Source of the DNA: Streptomyces cacaoi
GTDB taxonomy: Bacteria > Actinomycetota > Actinomycetes > Streptomycetales > Streptomycetaceae
Assembly: GCF_006539165.1 (NCBI RefSeq)
Contig: NZ_BJMM01000032.1
Location: 1-64,000 of the forward strand
Direction: 5' to 3'
Length of the DNA: 64,000 nt
In this document: piece after piece, positions 15,862-23,770 of the stretch
How positions within the stretch are numbered: position 1 is the first letter of the stretch
Layout of the letters: the number at the start of each line of letters is the position of its first letter
Notes under the pieces: generated by a model
Told to the model about the DNA's origin: nothing
Seen by the model: the letters and a program-made list of their open reading frames with translations, nothing else
Database searches by the model: none
Program-made: the position numbers and the translations under genes

Positions 15862-17614
15862 GTGCGGAATCCTCCTGGTCGGGCCGTGGTCCGGCACTGG
15901 CGGGGGTGAGTGGTGTCTCGGGTGCGGGCGCGGCGGCCCGGGCGCGCAGTGCCGCGCGCTGGATCTTGCCGGTGGCCGAACGGGGCAGTTCGGCGACGAA
16001 CTCCACGTGCCGGGGGTAGGCGAAGCGGGAGTGGGTGTCGCGCGCGAACGCCGCGATCTCGTCGGCGAGTCCGCCGCCCGGCGTGTGACCGGCGCACAGC
16101 TCGATGTACGCCTTCACGGCCTGGCCGCGCACCGGGTCGGGCACTCCCACGACCCCCGCGTCGGCGACCGCCGGGTGCTCGCGCAGGGCGGCCTCCACCT
16201 CGTAGGGGCCGACCCGGTAGCCGGAGGTCTTGATCACGTCGTCGGTGCGGCCCAGGAACCAGTGGTAGCCGTCCTCGTCGCGCACGGCCTGGTCCTTCGT
16301 CCGGTACCAGGCGCCGCCGAACGTCTCCTCGGACGCCTCGGGCCGGCCCCAGTAGCCGAGCGGGAACTGGGGGTTGGAGCCGGCCCGCAGACAGATCTCG
16401 CCGGGCTCGCCGACCGGTACCTCCCGGTCGTCCTCGTCGAGCAGGGCGACGTGCCAGCCGGGCAGCGGCAGCCCCATGGAGCCCGGCTTGACGGGCACCC
16501 CGGGGAAGTTGCCCAGCAGCGGATACGACTCGGTCGAGCCGTAGTAGTCGAGCAGGGTGACGCCGAACTGCTCGCGGAACCAGTCGATGAGGTCGCCGGT
16601 GAGCGGCTCGTTGGACGAGCAGACCACGCGCAGCGACTGCGGGAAGCGGCTGCCCGCGTCGGGCACGTCCTGCCGCATCTTGCGCAGGAACGTCGGGTTG
16701 ACCAGGGCCGTGGTGACGCCGTTGCGTGCCATGCCGGCCAGCAGCCCGGCCGGGTCGAAGCCCTTCGCCGGCCGGTACACGTAGTGCACGGCGCCGGCCC
16801 GCAGCGGCCCCAGCAGCTTCGCCATGGACCAGGCCCAGTCGCCCGCCCCGTGGAAGACGTCGCCGGGCCGTAGATCGTGGCAGTACCGGAACTCGTTGTG
16901 CCCCAGCAGCGTGCGGTGCGCGTGCACGATGCCCTTGGCCGGGCCGGTGGTGCCGGACGTGTAGAAGATCAGTGCGGGGTCGTCCGGCGCGGTGTCGGCC
17001 GTCTCGAACTCCGGCGGCAGCGCGGCGATCGACGGATCGTCGACGTCGACGACCTCGACCCCCGCGCCGAGCAGCCCGTCCGGTGCGCCGGGCGCCCCCA
17101 CCCGCCCCAGCGCGCTGCCCTCGGTGACCAGCACGCTCGTGCCGGAGTCGGCCAGCCGGTAGCGGATCGGCTCGTCCGCCCACAGCAGCGACATCGTGAC
17201 GAGGACGGCGCCCGTGCGCAGGACCCCGAGATAGGTGGCCGGGGTGTCGGGACGCTGCGGCAGCAGCACCGCCACCCGGTCGCCCTTGCGTACGCCCAGC
17301 GCGTGCAGCCGGGCGGCGATCCGCCGCGAACGGTCCTGTATCTGCTGCCAGTCGACCTCGTCGTGCCGGCCGGTGTGGTCCTCGAAGATCAGCGCGAGCC
17401 GGTCGCCGGGGTGCCGGTCCGCGACATCGGCCGCCATGTTGTACCGCTCGGGGACGTCCCAGCGGTGGCCGGCGCAGAGCGCGCGGTAGGGGGCCGGGCC
17501 CACCGGGGAGACGACCCCGCCGGGGCGGCCCGTGGGATGGCCGGCCGGCTCGGCGGGTTCGGACTCGTCGGCGCCGCCGGCCGTGAACGGCGAGGCGCTG
17601 GCGCTGGTGCTCAT
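15725..17614 (-). CDS. acyl-CoA synthetase (AMP-forming), MACS/benzoate-CoA ligase-like
   Basis: A 629-residue adenylate-forming ligase. Core motifs: FYTSGTTGPAKGIVHAHR (P-loop), DYYGSTES (A5), WYRTKD (A7), GRTDDVIKTSGYRVGPYEVE (hinge and A8) and RSATGKIQRAAL with the catalytic Lys (A10). It activates a carboxylic acid as acyl-AMP and transfers it to CoA. The Glu-Ser after the A5 Thr and the HGAGDWAW stretch resemble medium-chain/aromatic acyl-CoA ligases. The catalytic part ends near residue 565. The last ~60 residues are Gly/Ala/Asp-rich and overlap the MFS gene. ATG 17614 has AGGAAAGGAC upstream. With the hydratase gene behind it, this suggests a small acid-degradation pathway. Confidence 0.85.
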   Translation of the reverse strand: MSTSASASPFTAGGADESEPAEPAGHPTGRPGGVVSPVGPAPYRALCAGHRWDVPERYNMAADVADRHPGDRLALIFEDHTGRHDEVDWQQIQDRSRRIAARLHALGVRKGDRVAVLLPQRPDTPATYLGVLRTGAVLVTMSLLWADEPIRYRLADSGTSVLVTEGSALGRVGAPGAPDGLLGAGVEVVDVDDPSIAALPPEFETADTAPDDPALIFYTSGTTGPAKGIVHAHRTLLGHNEFRYCHDLRPGDVFHGAGDWAWSMAKLLGPLRAGAVHYVYRPAKGFDPAGLLAGMARNGVTTALVNPTFLRKMRQDVPDAGSRFPQSLRVVCSSNEPLTGDLIDWFREQFGVTLLDYYGSTESYPLLGNFPGVPVKPGSMGLPLPGWHVALLDEDDREVPVGEPGEICLRAGSNPQFPLGYWGRPEASEETFGGAWYRTKDQAVRDEDGYHWFLGRTDDVIKTSGYRVGPYEVEAALREHPAVADAGVVGVPDPVRGQAVKAYIELCAGHTPGGGLADEIAAFARDTHSRFAYPRHVEFVAELPRSATGKIQRAALRARAAAPAPETPLTPASAGPRPDQEDSAHDDGAPGTGGGATGTADRTGTAGGAARDDSGQGRRADDEPGPRHA

Positions 17615-17634
17615 CTGGGCGTCCTTTCCTGTAC

Positions 17635-17699
17635 GGGGAAGTGCGGTGCGGGGAAGTGCGGTGCGAGGAAGTGCTGGGGGCGGGAAGTGCGCTGCGGGG
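17635..17699. repeat. 15-bp tandem repeat upstream of the ligase gene
   Basis: Two exact copies of GGGGAAGTGCGGTGC (17635-17649, 17650-17664) are followed by two diverged copies to 17699. They lie in the gap between the hydratase stop and the ligase start, just before the ligase ribosome binding site. Confidence 0.75.
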
Positions 17700-17833
17700 G
17701 CGGCCCGTTGCGGCCTTCGGCCGCGGGGGACTTGCGGCCCCTCGCGGCCCACCGCGGGTTGTGCGGGCTTGTGGTGCGGGGCTTCGCCGGGTGCTGCCGG
17801 GGGACCGGTGGCGGGTGCGGTGCCGGGCCCGGG

Positions 17834-18682
17834 TCAGCGGCGGGTGCCGTCGAGGAAGCGGGCCATCTCGCGCTGCGGTTCGCCGGTCGCGTACGCGGCC
17901 GTGTGCACCTTCTTGGCCGCGGCGATCGCCTCGTCCAGGTCGGCGTCGTCCAGCTCGCGGATCCGGCCCTTGGTGAGCGCGACCGCCCCGGGCGGGAGCT
18001 GCGCGAGCCGGTCCGCCTCGGCGCGGGCCTCGGCCAGCACCCCCGCGCCGTCGGCCCCGGCTTCGACGAGTCGGGTGAGCAGCCCCAGCCGCTCGGCTTC
18101 GGCGCCGTCCACCAGCCGCCCGGTGAGGGCGAATTCGGTGGTCTTCGCGCGCCCCAGAATGCCCCACATCGCCCAGATTCCGGTGATGCTCGGGATGCCG
18201 GAGAGCACCTCGGGCTGTCCCATCCGTACGCCCGGGTGCCCGATGCGCAGATCGGCGAGGAGCGCGAACTGGAAGCCCGACCCGGCGGCGACGCCGTTCA
18301 CGGCGGCGATCGTCGGCTTGTCGGCGGCGCGCACCGCCCGGTACAGGCGCCCGAAGTCGTCGATCCACGCCTCGGCCGCCGCGTGGTCGTCCGGCTCGAT
18401 GGCCGCGGTCTCGCCCAGGTCCTGCCCGGCGCAGAAGGCGCGGCCGGAGCCCGTGAGGATGATGGCGCGGCACTGCTCGTCGGCGGTGAACTCCTCCAGG
18501 GCCGCGACGATCGCGGCCCGCATACCGGCCGTCCAGGCGTTGAGCTTGTCCGGCCGGTCGAGGGTGATCTCGCCGACGTAGCCGCCGGCCGCGGCGCCGC
18601 TGTCGCCGGTCAGGGGACGGCGTTCGACGACGACGTGGGTGGCGTCCGGACCGGTGGCGGGGGAGGACGGGGACTCGGGCAT
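17834..18682 (-). CDS. enoyl-CoA hydratase/isomerase family protein
   Basis: A 282-residue crotonase-fold protein. The oxyanion-hole segments are LTGSGRAFCAGQDLGE and AAVNGVAAGSGFQFALLADL. The usual second catalytic region is GQPEVLSGIPSITG, with Glu in the hydratase position. This is normal length plus a short N-terminal extension. ATG 18682 has GAGAAAGG upstream. It lies 219 nt before the acyl-CoA ligase gene on the same strand. The pair would activate an acid and then hydrate or isomerise its unsaturated CoA ester. The divergent LysR gene at 19127 is the likely regulator. Confidence 0.88.
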   Translation of the reverse strand: MPESPSSPATGPDATHVVVERRPLTGDSGAAAGGYVGEITLDRPDKLNAWTAGMRAAIVAALEEFTADEQCRAIILTGSGRAFCAGQDLGETAAIEPDDHAAAEAWIDDFGRLYRAVRAADKPTIAAVNGVAAGSGFQFALLADLRIGHPGVRMGQPEVLSGIPSITGIWAMWGILGRAKTTEFALTGRLVDGAEAERLGLLTRLVEAGADGAGVLAEARAEADRLAQLPPGAVALTKGRIRELDDADLDEAIAAAKKVHTAAYATGEPQREMARFLDGTRR

Positions 18683-19126
18683 GGGTCTGGCCTTTCTCGT
18701 ACGGGGGCCGGGGCTCGGTGTGCGGAGCGCATCGAGCGCGTGGAGCGCATCGAGCGCGTGGAGTGCTCGGAATCGCGGAGCACTCGGCGCACCCGGCGTG
18801 CTCGGGGCACTGGGAGCACGCGGACTGCGCGGAATGCTCGACATATGCGGAATGTGCGAGGCGTTCGCTGTGCCGGCCGGCCGTGCACCGCCGTCCGGCT
18901 GATCGCGGTGCGCTCGACCTGCCTGCTGTGCCGGGCTGTGCCGCGGGGTGCGGTCCGTCCCGCGGCACACGTGCGGGAGGGACCGGCGTGGTACGGGTGC
19001 CGGGGCGGTGGATGGCGGGTCTCGCCGGGCCGCTCCGTCCGTCGGCAGCCATGCAAGCACCGCCGGGCAGCGGGCCGCCAAGACCAATGGGGACCCTCGT
19101 TGATATCGCGGCGATATGGTCCGCGC
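18683..19126. other. hydratase/lysR divergent intergenic region with an 18-bp tandem repeat
   Basis: 444 bp without a supported gene. It holds two exact copies of GGAGCGCATCGAGCGCGT (18724-18741, 18742-18759), each itself built from two near-identical 9-mers. Further diverged copies reach ~18860. The LysR palindrome (19103-19117) lies at the far end. Minus-strand frames through this region continue the hydratase frame but have no family similarity and low-complexity composition. Confidence 0.6.
19103..19117. promoter_or_regulatory. LysR-type T-N11-A palindrome overlapping the lysR promoter
   Basis: ATATCGC-g-GCGATAT is a perfect 15-bp palindrome around one central base and contains a T-N11-A (19104/19116), the LysR-box pattern. 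Its right end overlaps TATGGT (19115-19120), a plausible -10 element. That would place the transcript start at about the lysR ATG (19127), i.e. a leaderless mRNA with autoregulation. Confidence 0.6.
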
Positions 19127-20098
19127 ATGGAGCTTCGCCACCTGCGCTATTTCGCCGTGCTGGCCGAGGAACTGCACTTCGGCAGGGCCGCGGAACGGCT
19201 GCACATGGCCCAGCCCCCGCTGTCGCAGCGGATCCGCGATCTCGAACGCGACCTGGGGGTGCGGCTGTTCGACCGCACCCGGCAGCGGGTCCGGCTCACC
19301 GAGGCCGGTGCGCTCCTCCTCGAACACGTACGGCCCGTCCTGGAAGGGGTGGACACCGCGCGGGAGGCCATGCGGCGCATCCGGCCCGGCGAGGCGGGCG
19401 TACTGCGGGCCGGGGTGCCGCCGGACACCAACCCGGTGGTGCTGCCGACGCTGACCGCGGGGTTCGCGCGGCGGGTGCCGGACGTGCTCATCGATCTGCA
19501 CGAGCTGACCACCGACGAGCAGTTGGCGCGGCTACGGGAGGGCGAGCTGGACGCGGGCGTGGTGCGGCACCCCGCGGACACGATGGGCCTGGAGTCGGGG
19601 CCGACCGCGCGCCGTGAGCTGGGTGTCGTGCTGCCCGCCGGGCATCCGCTGGCGGACTCCGCCGAGCCGGTGCGGCTGCGCAGCCTCAACGGGGCGCCGC
19701 TGGTGATCTTTCCGCGGGTGATGGCGCCCCGGCTCTACGACCACATGCAGACCGTCTGCCGCGACGAGGGCTTCCTCCCCGGGGCGATCCGGCACGCCCG
19801 CAACCCGCACTTCGTGCACGGGCTGGTGCTCGCGGGGCGGGGCGTCCATCTCAACGAGGCCCCGGCCGCCCCGCTGCCGGAGGGCCTGGTGTGGCGGCCG
19901 CTGGCGGGCGCGGCGCTGGCGTGGACGACGTCGGTGGTGTGGGTGCCGAGCCGGCACAACGAGGCGGTGGCGGCGTTCGCCGAGGCCGTCATCGAGGGGC
20001 TGACGGCGGCCGGCCACCGTATCGGGAGCGTCCCGTCAGCGGCGGACCCTGCTGCGTCATCACCGGCGGACCCGGCGGACCCGGCGGCCGGTTCCTGA
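19127..20098 (+). CDS. LysR family transcriptional regulator
   Basis: A 323-residue protein. The N-terminal winged helix is typical: MELRHLRYFAVLAEELHFGR, AAERLHMAQPPLSQRIRDLE and LFDRTRQRVRLTEAG. A periplasmic-binding-like effector domain follows (LRAGVPPDTNPVVLPTLTAG, then GVVLPAGHPLAD). The last ~20 residues are a Pro/Ala/Asp tail. No ribosome binding site precedes the ATG, but a palindromic LysR box and a -10-like TATGGT do. It is divergent from the enoyl-CoA hydratase / acyl-CoA ligase genes and probably controls them in response to a CoA-pathway intermediate. Confidence 0.93.
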   Translation: MELRHLRYFAVLAEELHFGRAAERLHMAQPPLSQRIRDLERDLGVRLFDRTRQRVRLTEAGALLLEHVRPVLEGVDTAREAMRRIRPGEAGVLRAGVPPDTNPVVLPTLTAGFARRVPDVLIDLHELTTDEQLARLREGELDAGVVRHPADTMGLESGPTARRELGVVLPAGHPLADSAEPVRLRSLNGAPLVIFPRVMAPRLYDHMQTVCRDEGFLPGAIRHARNPHFVHGLVLAGRGVHLNEAPAAPLPEGLVWRPLAGAALAWTTSVVWVPSRHNEAVAAFAEAVIEGLTAAGHRIGSVPSAADPAASSPADPADPAAGS

Positions 20099-20298
20099 CG
20101 CGCGGCGGCCCCGGCGGCCCCGGCAGCCCGGCGAACCCGACACCCGGCGCCTGTGACGGCCCCGCAGCAAGCGCCGGGAACAGGTGCCACGACAATGGGC
20201 CGCGAGCCGCCGGACGTCGCATGAGGGCCGCCGCCGGTTCGGAGCGGACGTGACGCAGGCCATAGGAACTCCCTCCGGGATGCGGAGAGCAAGGGGAT

Positions 20299-20925
20299 GT
20301 GAGGGACTCAGACAACGAGGTGCGCCGACGGGTGCGCGCTGGTGAACGTGCGGCGTTCGCCCAGCTGTACGAGGAGCACGCCCGGGCCGTGTACAACCAC
20401 GGGCTGCGGCTGACCGGCGACTGGTCGACGGCCGAAGAGATCATGTCCGAGACGTTCCTGACCGCGTGGCGGACCCGGGAACGCGTGCACGAGGACGGCG
20501 GCTCGCTGCGCCCCTGGCTGCTGGGCATCGCCACCCACAAGGCCGACAACGCGCGGCGCGGACAGCGCAGACGCCGGCTGTTCCTGGCGCGCCAGCCCGA
20601 GCCGCGCGCCGAGGAGGACTTCGCGCCCCGCACCGTCGGCCGTATCGACGACGAGCGGCGGCTGCGCGCCGTGCAGGCGGCGCTCGGGCGGCTGCGGCGG
20701 CAGGAGCGGGAGGTGCTGTCGCTGTGCGTGTGGTCCGGGCTGGACTACCAGCAGACCGCGCAGGCCCTCGGTATCGCCGTCGGCACCGTGCGCTCCCGGC
20801 TCTCGCGCGCCCGCAAGAAGCTCGCCCGGCTCGCCGAGGAGAACATGGAACCACCCACCGCCCGCGGAGAGATGACAAGTGCGGCCGCGATCGCGGCCCT
20901 GCCCGTGCGGGAGGAGCTCACATGA
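20299..20925 (+). CDS. ECF-type RNA polymerase sigma factor
   Basis: A 208-residue sigma factor. Region 2 is seen in FAQLYEEHARAVYNHGLRLT and EEIMSETFLTAWR, followed by RPWLLGIATHKADNARR. Region 4 is QEREVLSLCVWSGLDYQQTA followed by AVGTVRSRLSRARKKL. There is no region 3. The GTG start at 20299 has AAGGGG unusually close. Its stop overlaps the ATG of the next gene (ATGA), tying it to a membrane protein that is the probable anti-sigma-like partner. The pair is a common Streptomyces arrangement. The stress sensed is unknown. Confidence 0.92.
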   Translation: MRDSDNEVRRRVRAGERAAFAQLYEEHARAVYNHGLRLTGDWSTAEEIMSETFLTAWRTRERVHEDGGSLRPWLLGIATHKADNARRGQRRRRLFLARQPEPRAEEDFAPRTVGRIDDERRLRAVQAALGRLRRQEREVLSLCVWSGLDYQQTAQALGIAVGTVRSRLSRARKKLARLAEENMEPPTARGEMTSAAAIAALPVREELT

Positions 20926-21992
20926 CCGACAGGACCACCTCCGCTTCCCGGCCCCCGGAGCGGCACGACGACCGGGCCGAACTGGCCCGTCTGCTGCCGG
21001 CTCCGGCCGATGTGGAACTTCCGCGCGAGCAGCACCTCCGTCACAAGGAACTGCTCATGCACGAGATCGACCGCGAACAGACACAGTCCGCACGCCCCGC
21101 CCGCCGGCTGCTGCGCCCCGCCCTCCTGGCGCCCGCCACCGCGCTGGCCGTCGCCTGCGCCGTCACCGCCGGCCTCGCCTTCAGCGGGGACGACGGCAAG
21201 CCGGGCACCTCGCAGCAGGCCACGGACATGCGGCCCGCCGCCGCCCTCCTGCACCGGATCTCCGACGTCGCGGGGAAGAAGGAGGCCCCCACGGTGCGCG
21301 ACGACCAGTTCGTCTACACGAAGGAGAAGAGCAACGGCGCCGAACTCGGCAGCGGGAAGGCCGAGATCGGCCCGCTGGAGACGTCCGAGAGCTGGCAGGT
21401 GCAAAAGCCCGGACCGGTGAAGCGGCTCGGCACCGTGCGGAGGGGCGGGGAGACCATCCCGCTCAACGCCGAACTCGGCGACGAGGACGGCACGAAGCCC
21501 GGTCTCCACCGGCCCACCTACCGGTGGCTCAGCTCGCTGCCCACCGACCCCGACAAGCTGCTGGACTATCTGAGCGAGCACGCCCGGGGAGAGCAGGGCC
21601 GCGAGCAGGACCAGGAGGTCTTCGAGGAGATCGGCAACCTGCTCGGGGGGCTGATGCCGCCGCGCACGGCCGCCGCCCTGTACCAGGCCGCCGCCCGGAT
21701 CCCCGGCGTCACCGAGGCGCCGAAGGCACACGACGCGATCGGCCGCACGGGGCTCGGCATCGCCAGGAACGACACCAAGGCCGGTGTCCGGACCGAGTGG
21801 GTCTTCGACGAGAAGGACTACACCTACCTCGGCTCCCGCAGCTACCTGATCAAGGACCGTCCGTACGGCAAGGCGGGCACGCTGCTGTCCAGCGAGGCGG
21901 AGCTGGCCCACGGCGTCGCCGACAAGGACGGCGAGCGCCCCTCCGACCCCGAGACCACCACGACCGCGACGAACTCCACCGAACAGAGCTGA
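20922..21992 (+). CDS. single-pass membrane protein, CU044_5270-like, partner of the ECF sigma factor
   Basis: A 356-residue protein. A ~65-residue N-terminal cytosolic part (ELARLLPAPADVELP...) is followed by one hydrophobic segment (LLAPATALAVACAVTAGLAF). The rest is outside the membrane and contains a 'YTKEKSNG', 'YRWLSSLPTDPDKLLDYL' and 'GVTEAPKAHDAIGRTGLGI' pattern, as in CU044_5270 family proteins that accompany ECF sigma genes. It has the placement of an anti-sigma factor but no recognisable zinc-binding anti-sigma motif, so direct sigma binding is inferred from context. GAGGAG precedes the ATG. Confidence 0.75.
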   Translation: MTDRTTSASRPPERHDDRAELARLLPAPADVELPREQHLRHKELLMHEIDREQTQSARPARRLLRPALLAPATALAVACAVTAGLAFSGDDGKPGTSQQATDMRPAAALLHRISDVAGKKEAPTVRDDQFVYTKEKSNGAELGSGKAEIGPLETSESWQVQKPGPVKRLGTVRRGGETIPLNAELGDEDGTKPGLHRPTYRWLSSLPTDPDKLLDYLSEHARGEQGREQDQEVFEEIGNLLGGLMPPRTAAALYQAAARIPGVTEAPKAHDAIGRTGLGIARNDTKAGVRTEWVFDEKDYTYLGSRSYLIKDRPYGKAGTLLSSEAELAHGVADKDGERPSDPETTTTATNSTEQS

Positions 21993-22007
21993 CCCCGCAC
22001 ACGACCC

Positions 22008-22046
22008 GGCCCCGCCCCCGCCGTGCCCGACGGCGGGGGCGGGGCC
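22008..22046. terminator. strong bidirectional terminator hairpin
   Basis: A perfect 16-bp stem, GGCCCCGCCCCCGCCG (22008-22023) and its complement (22031-22046), around a 7-nt loop. It sits between the convergent ends of the sigma-factor pair (21992) and the methyltransferase gene (22080). Confidence 0.85.
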
Positions 22047-22079
22047 GCGTCCGGCCGCGTGGGGGCCGGGGGCGAGGGG

Positions 22080-22940
22080 TCAGACCGTGGCCACCAGGAA
22101 GTCCTCGCCCGTCGAGGGGCGGAGGCCGTCGGGGCGGTGGGCGAACCAGCGGTCGGCGAGGTCTGTGCCGGGGACGTGCCGGGCGGTGGCGAAGCCTGCT
22201 TCGCGGGCCAGGGCCAGCATCCGGGACGGGGTGTAGAAGCTGATGAACGGGGTGCCGGACGCCTGGGCGCCCTCCTTGCTGCGGCGGAGGCCGGGGCGGT
22301 CGGCCTCGTCGAGGAGTTCGGGCGGCAGCAGGAAGGTCATGGCGAGCGTCGAGCCGGGGGCGAGGCCGGCGATGCGGCGCAGGGTGGCGGTGGTGGTCTC
22401 CTCGGTGAGGTACATGGAGACGCCGGTGGAGGCGAGGACGGCGGGGCGGCCGGGGTCGAAGCCGGCGGCGGTCAGCGGCTCCAGCCAGTCCTCCTCCGCC
22501 TCGAAGTCGACGGGGACGAGGTGCAGCGCTTCGGGGACGCCGTAGCCGAGGGCGTCCAGGCGGTCGCGCTTCCACGCCTGGGTGCGGGGCTGGTCGATCT
22601 CGAAGACCCGCAGCCGGGCGGCCAGTTCGGGTCTGCGCTGGACGAAGGTGTCCAGGCCGGCGCCGAGGAGGACGTACTGGGTGACGCCGTGGTCGGCCTG
22701 TTCGGCGACCAGCTCCTCGATGAAGCGGGCCCGGGCCACCATCGCGGCACGGAAGCCGCGGGTGGTGTCCGGGTCCATGTCGGGGCGGTCGCGCCAGTCG
22801 TCGGCGGGGTCCACGAGGCGGAGGCCGATCTCGTCGTCGAGTACGTGCGGCGGCGGGTCGGCGCGGACGTGCAGGGCCCGCCAGAGAGCCGTCCGTACCG
22901 CGGTGTTGTCGGGTTCGCCGGTGTGCTGTGCGTCTGCCAT
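22080..22940 (-). CDS. SAM-dependent methyltransferase, TIGR00027/LCM-like family
   Basis: A 286-residue protein of the leucine-carboxyl-methyltransferase-like group common in actinobacteria. It shows RARFIEELVAEQADHGVTQ, the SAM site YVLLGAGLDTFVQR, then VFEIDQPRTQAWKRDRLDAL, VPVDFEAEEDWLEPL and LASTGVSMYLTEE. The ATG has AGGAGA in front. It is the last gene of a three-gene minus-strand unit with a VOC protein (71-nt gap) and a ribbon-helix-helix protein. Members are often annotated as O-methyltransferases on small secondary metabolites, but the substrate here is unknown. Confidence 0.85.
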   Translation of the reverse strand: MADAQHTGEPDNTAVRTALWRALHVRADPPPHVLDDEIGLRLVDPADDWRDRPDMDPDTTRGFRAAMVARARFIEELVAEQADHGVTQYVLLGAGLDTFVQRRPELAARLRVFEIDQPRTQAWKRDRLDALGYGVPEALHLVPVDFEAEEDWLEPLTAAGFDPGRPAVLASTGVSMYLTEETTTATLRRIAGLAPGSTLAMTFLLPPELLDEADRPGLRRSKEGAQASGTPFISFYTPSRMLALAREAGFATARHVPGTDLADRWFAHRPDGLRPSTGEDFLVATV

Positions 22941-23011
22941 GTCGGTCTCCTGGGATTCCTCGGCCCGGTCTGCTCGGTCGGCTCTCTTGGGGGCTGTGCG
23001 GTGGGCGGTGG

Positions 23012-23356
23012 TCAGTGCGCGGTGGGCGCCTGGAGGGTCCACAGGCGGCCGTCGGGGCCGCGGACGGTGGCCTCGCGGGTGCCGTAGTGGGTGTCCTCGT
23101 AGGGGGTGACGACCTCCACGGAGGGGTCGGCGGGCAGCGCCTCGGCGTCCCGGGCCCGCAGCACGACCCGGGTCTCGGGCTCCTGGTCCTCGGGGACCTC
23201 GGCGATGAAGACGTACGGTCCGTCGCCGTTGCGCAGCTGTCCGGAGGCGTGGCCGGTCTCGAACTCCAGCTCGTAGCCGAGCGTCTGGAAGAAGCGTGCC
23301 GCCTTTCCCCAGTTGTGGGTGGTCAGGAAGAGGGCTTCGATGCCTTCGGTCGCCAT
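23012..23356 (-). CDS. VOC/glyoxalase-fold protein
   Basis: A 114-residue single-domain protein with the vicinal-oxygen-chelate pattern: ALFLTTHNWGKAARFFQTLG at the N-terminus, GPYVFIAEVPED in the middle and TVRGPDGRLWTLQAP at the end. Metal-ligand candidates are H14 and the late acidic residues, but a full glyoxalase set is not certain. Its ATG is 1 nt after the stop of the small RHH gene, so they are co-translated. Small VOC proteins can be resistance or sequestering proteins, isomerases or dioxygenases. No specific role can be read. Confidence 0.8.
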   Translation of the reverse strand: MATEGIEALFLTTHNWGKAARFFQTLGYELEFETGHASGQLRNGDGPYVFIAEVPEDQEPETRVVLRARDAEALPADPSVEVVTPYEDTHYGTREATVRGPDGRLWTLQAPTAH

Positions 23357-23357
23357 G

Positions 23358-23537
23358 TCAGGACTCCTTCTCGGTGGCTTGCTGTCCGTGTCCGGGGGTG
23401 TCGTCGAGGTAGGCGCGCAGCGCGTCGGCGACCAGCGCCGACAGTGAGGAACCCGACTCGACGGCGCGGTACTTGACCTGCTTGATCAGCCCGATCGGCA
23501 GGTACACGTTGAACTGCTTGACGTCCTCGTCGGCCAT
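23358..23537 (-). CDS. small ribbon-helix-helix (CopG/Arc-type) regulator
   Basis: A 59-residue protein. Its N-terminal half has the RHH pattern: beta strand QFNVYLPIGLIKQVKYRAVE, then ESGSSLSALVADALRAYLDD. The C-terminus is polar. The ATG at 23537 lies right after two adjacent palindromes that overlap a TAGGAT -10 element, so it very likely represses its own operon. It is followed by a VOC gene and a methyltransferase gene rather than a toxin, which argues against a classic toxin-antitoxin pair. No ribosome binding site is seen, consistent with a very short leader. Confidence 0.82.
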   Translation of the reverse strand: MADEDVKQFNVYLPIGLIKQVKYRAVESGSSLSALVADALRAYLDDTPGHGQQATEKES

Positions 23538-23543
23538 GCCGTC

Positions 23544-23568
23544 GATGCTAGCATCCTAGCAAGCTAGG
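23544..23568. promoter_or_regulatory. double palindromic operator of the RHH operon
   Basis: GATGCTAGCATC (23544-23555) is a perfect 12-bp palindrome. CCTAGC-aa-GCTAGG (23555-23568) abuts it, so CTAGC-type half-sites repeat. TAGGAT on the minus strand (23558-23553) matches a -10 box, and the predicted start lies about 8 nt before the ATG. RHH dimers usually bind such paired sites. Confidence 0.75.
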
Positions 23569-23770
23569 TGCCCGAGAGGTGCCCGAGTAGCGGCTGACGG
23601 GGTCTGGTGCCGGGTGGGGGCGGGCCGGATACTGGGCGCGGCGGTCGCCGCTTCCCCCCAAACGCGCTTCTCCCCGGGGGAGTTGAGGTCACCGTCGGAT
23701 AACGGGTCCGGACCGGGAAGGCCGGTGCGGGTCCGTCGTCAGCAGTGCCGGACCCCCACGAGGAGCTGCC

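Noticed and set aside
17614..19501. Longer minus-strand frames extending the ligase and hydratase N-termini
   Set aside because: The extensions are repeat-derived low-complexity sequence. Good ribosome binding sites support the internal ATG codons at 17614 and 18682.
20299..21992. Classic zinc-binding anti-sigma (ZAS) partner
   Set aside because: The second gene lacks the HxxxCxxC motif, so it is described only as a membrane partner.
23356..23358. Toxin-antitoxin module with the RHH protein as antitoxin
   Set aside because: The following gene encodes a VOC-fold protein, not a known toxin family, and the third gene is a methyltransferase.
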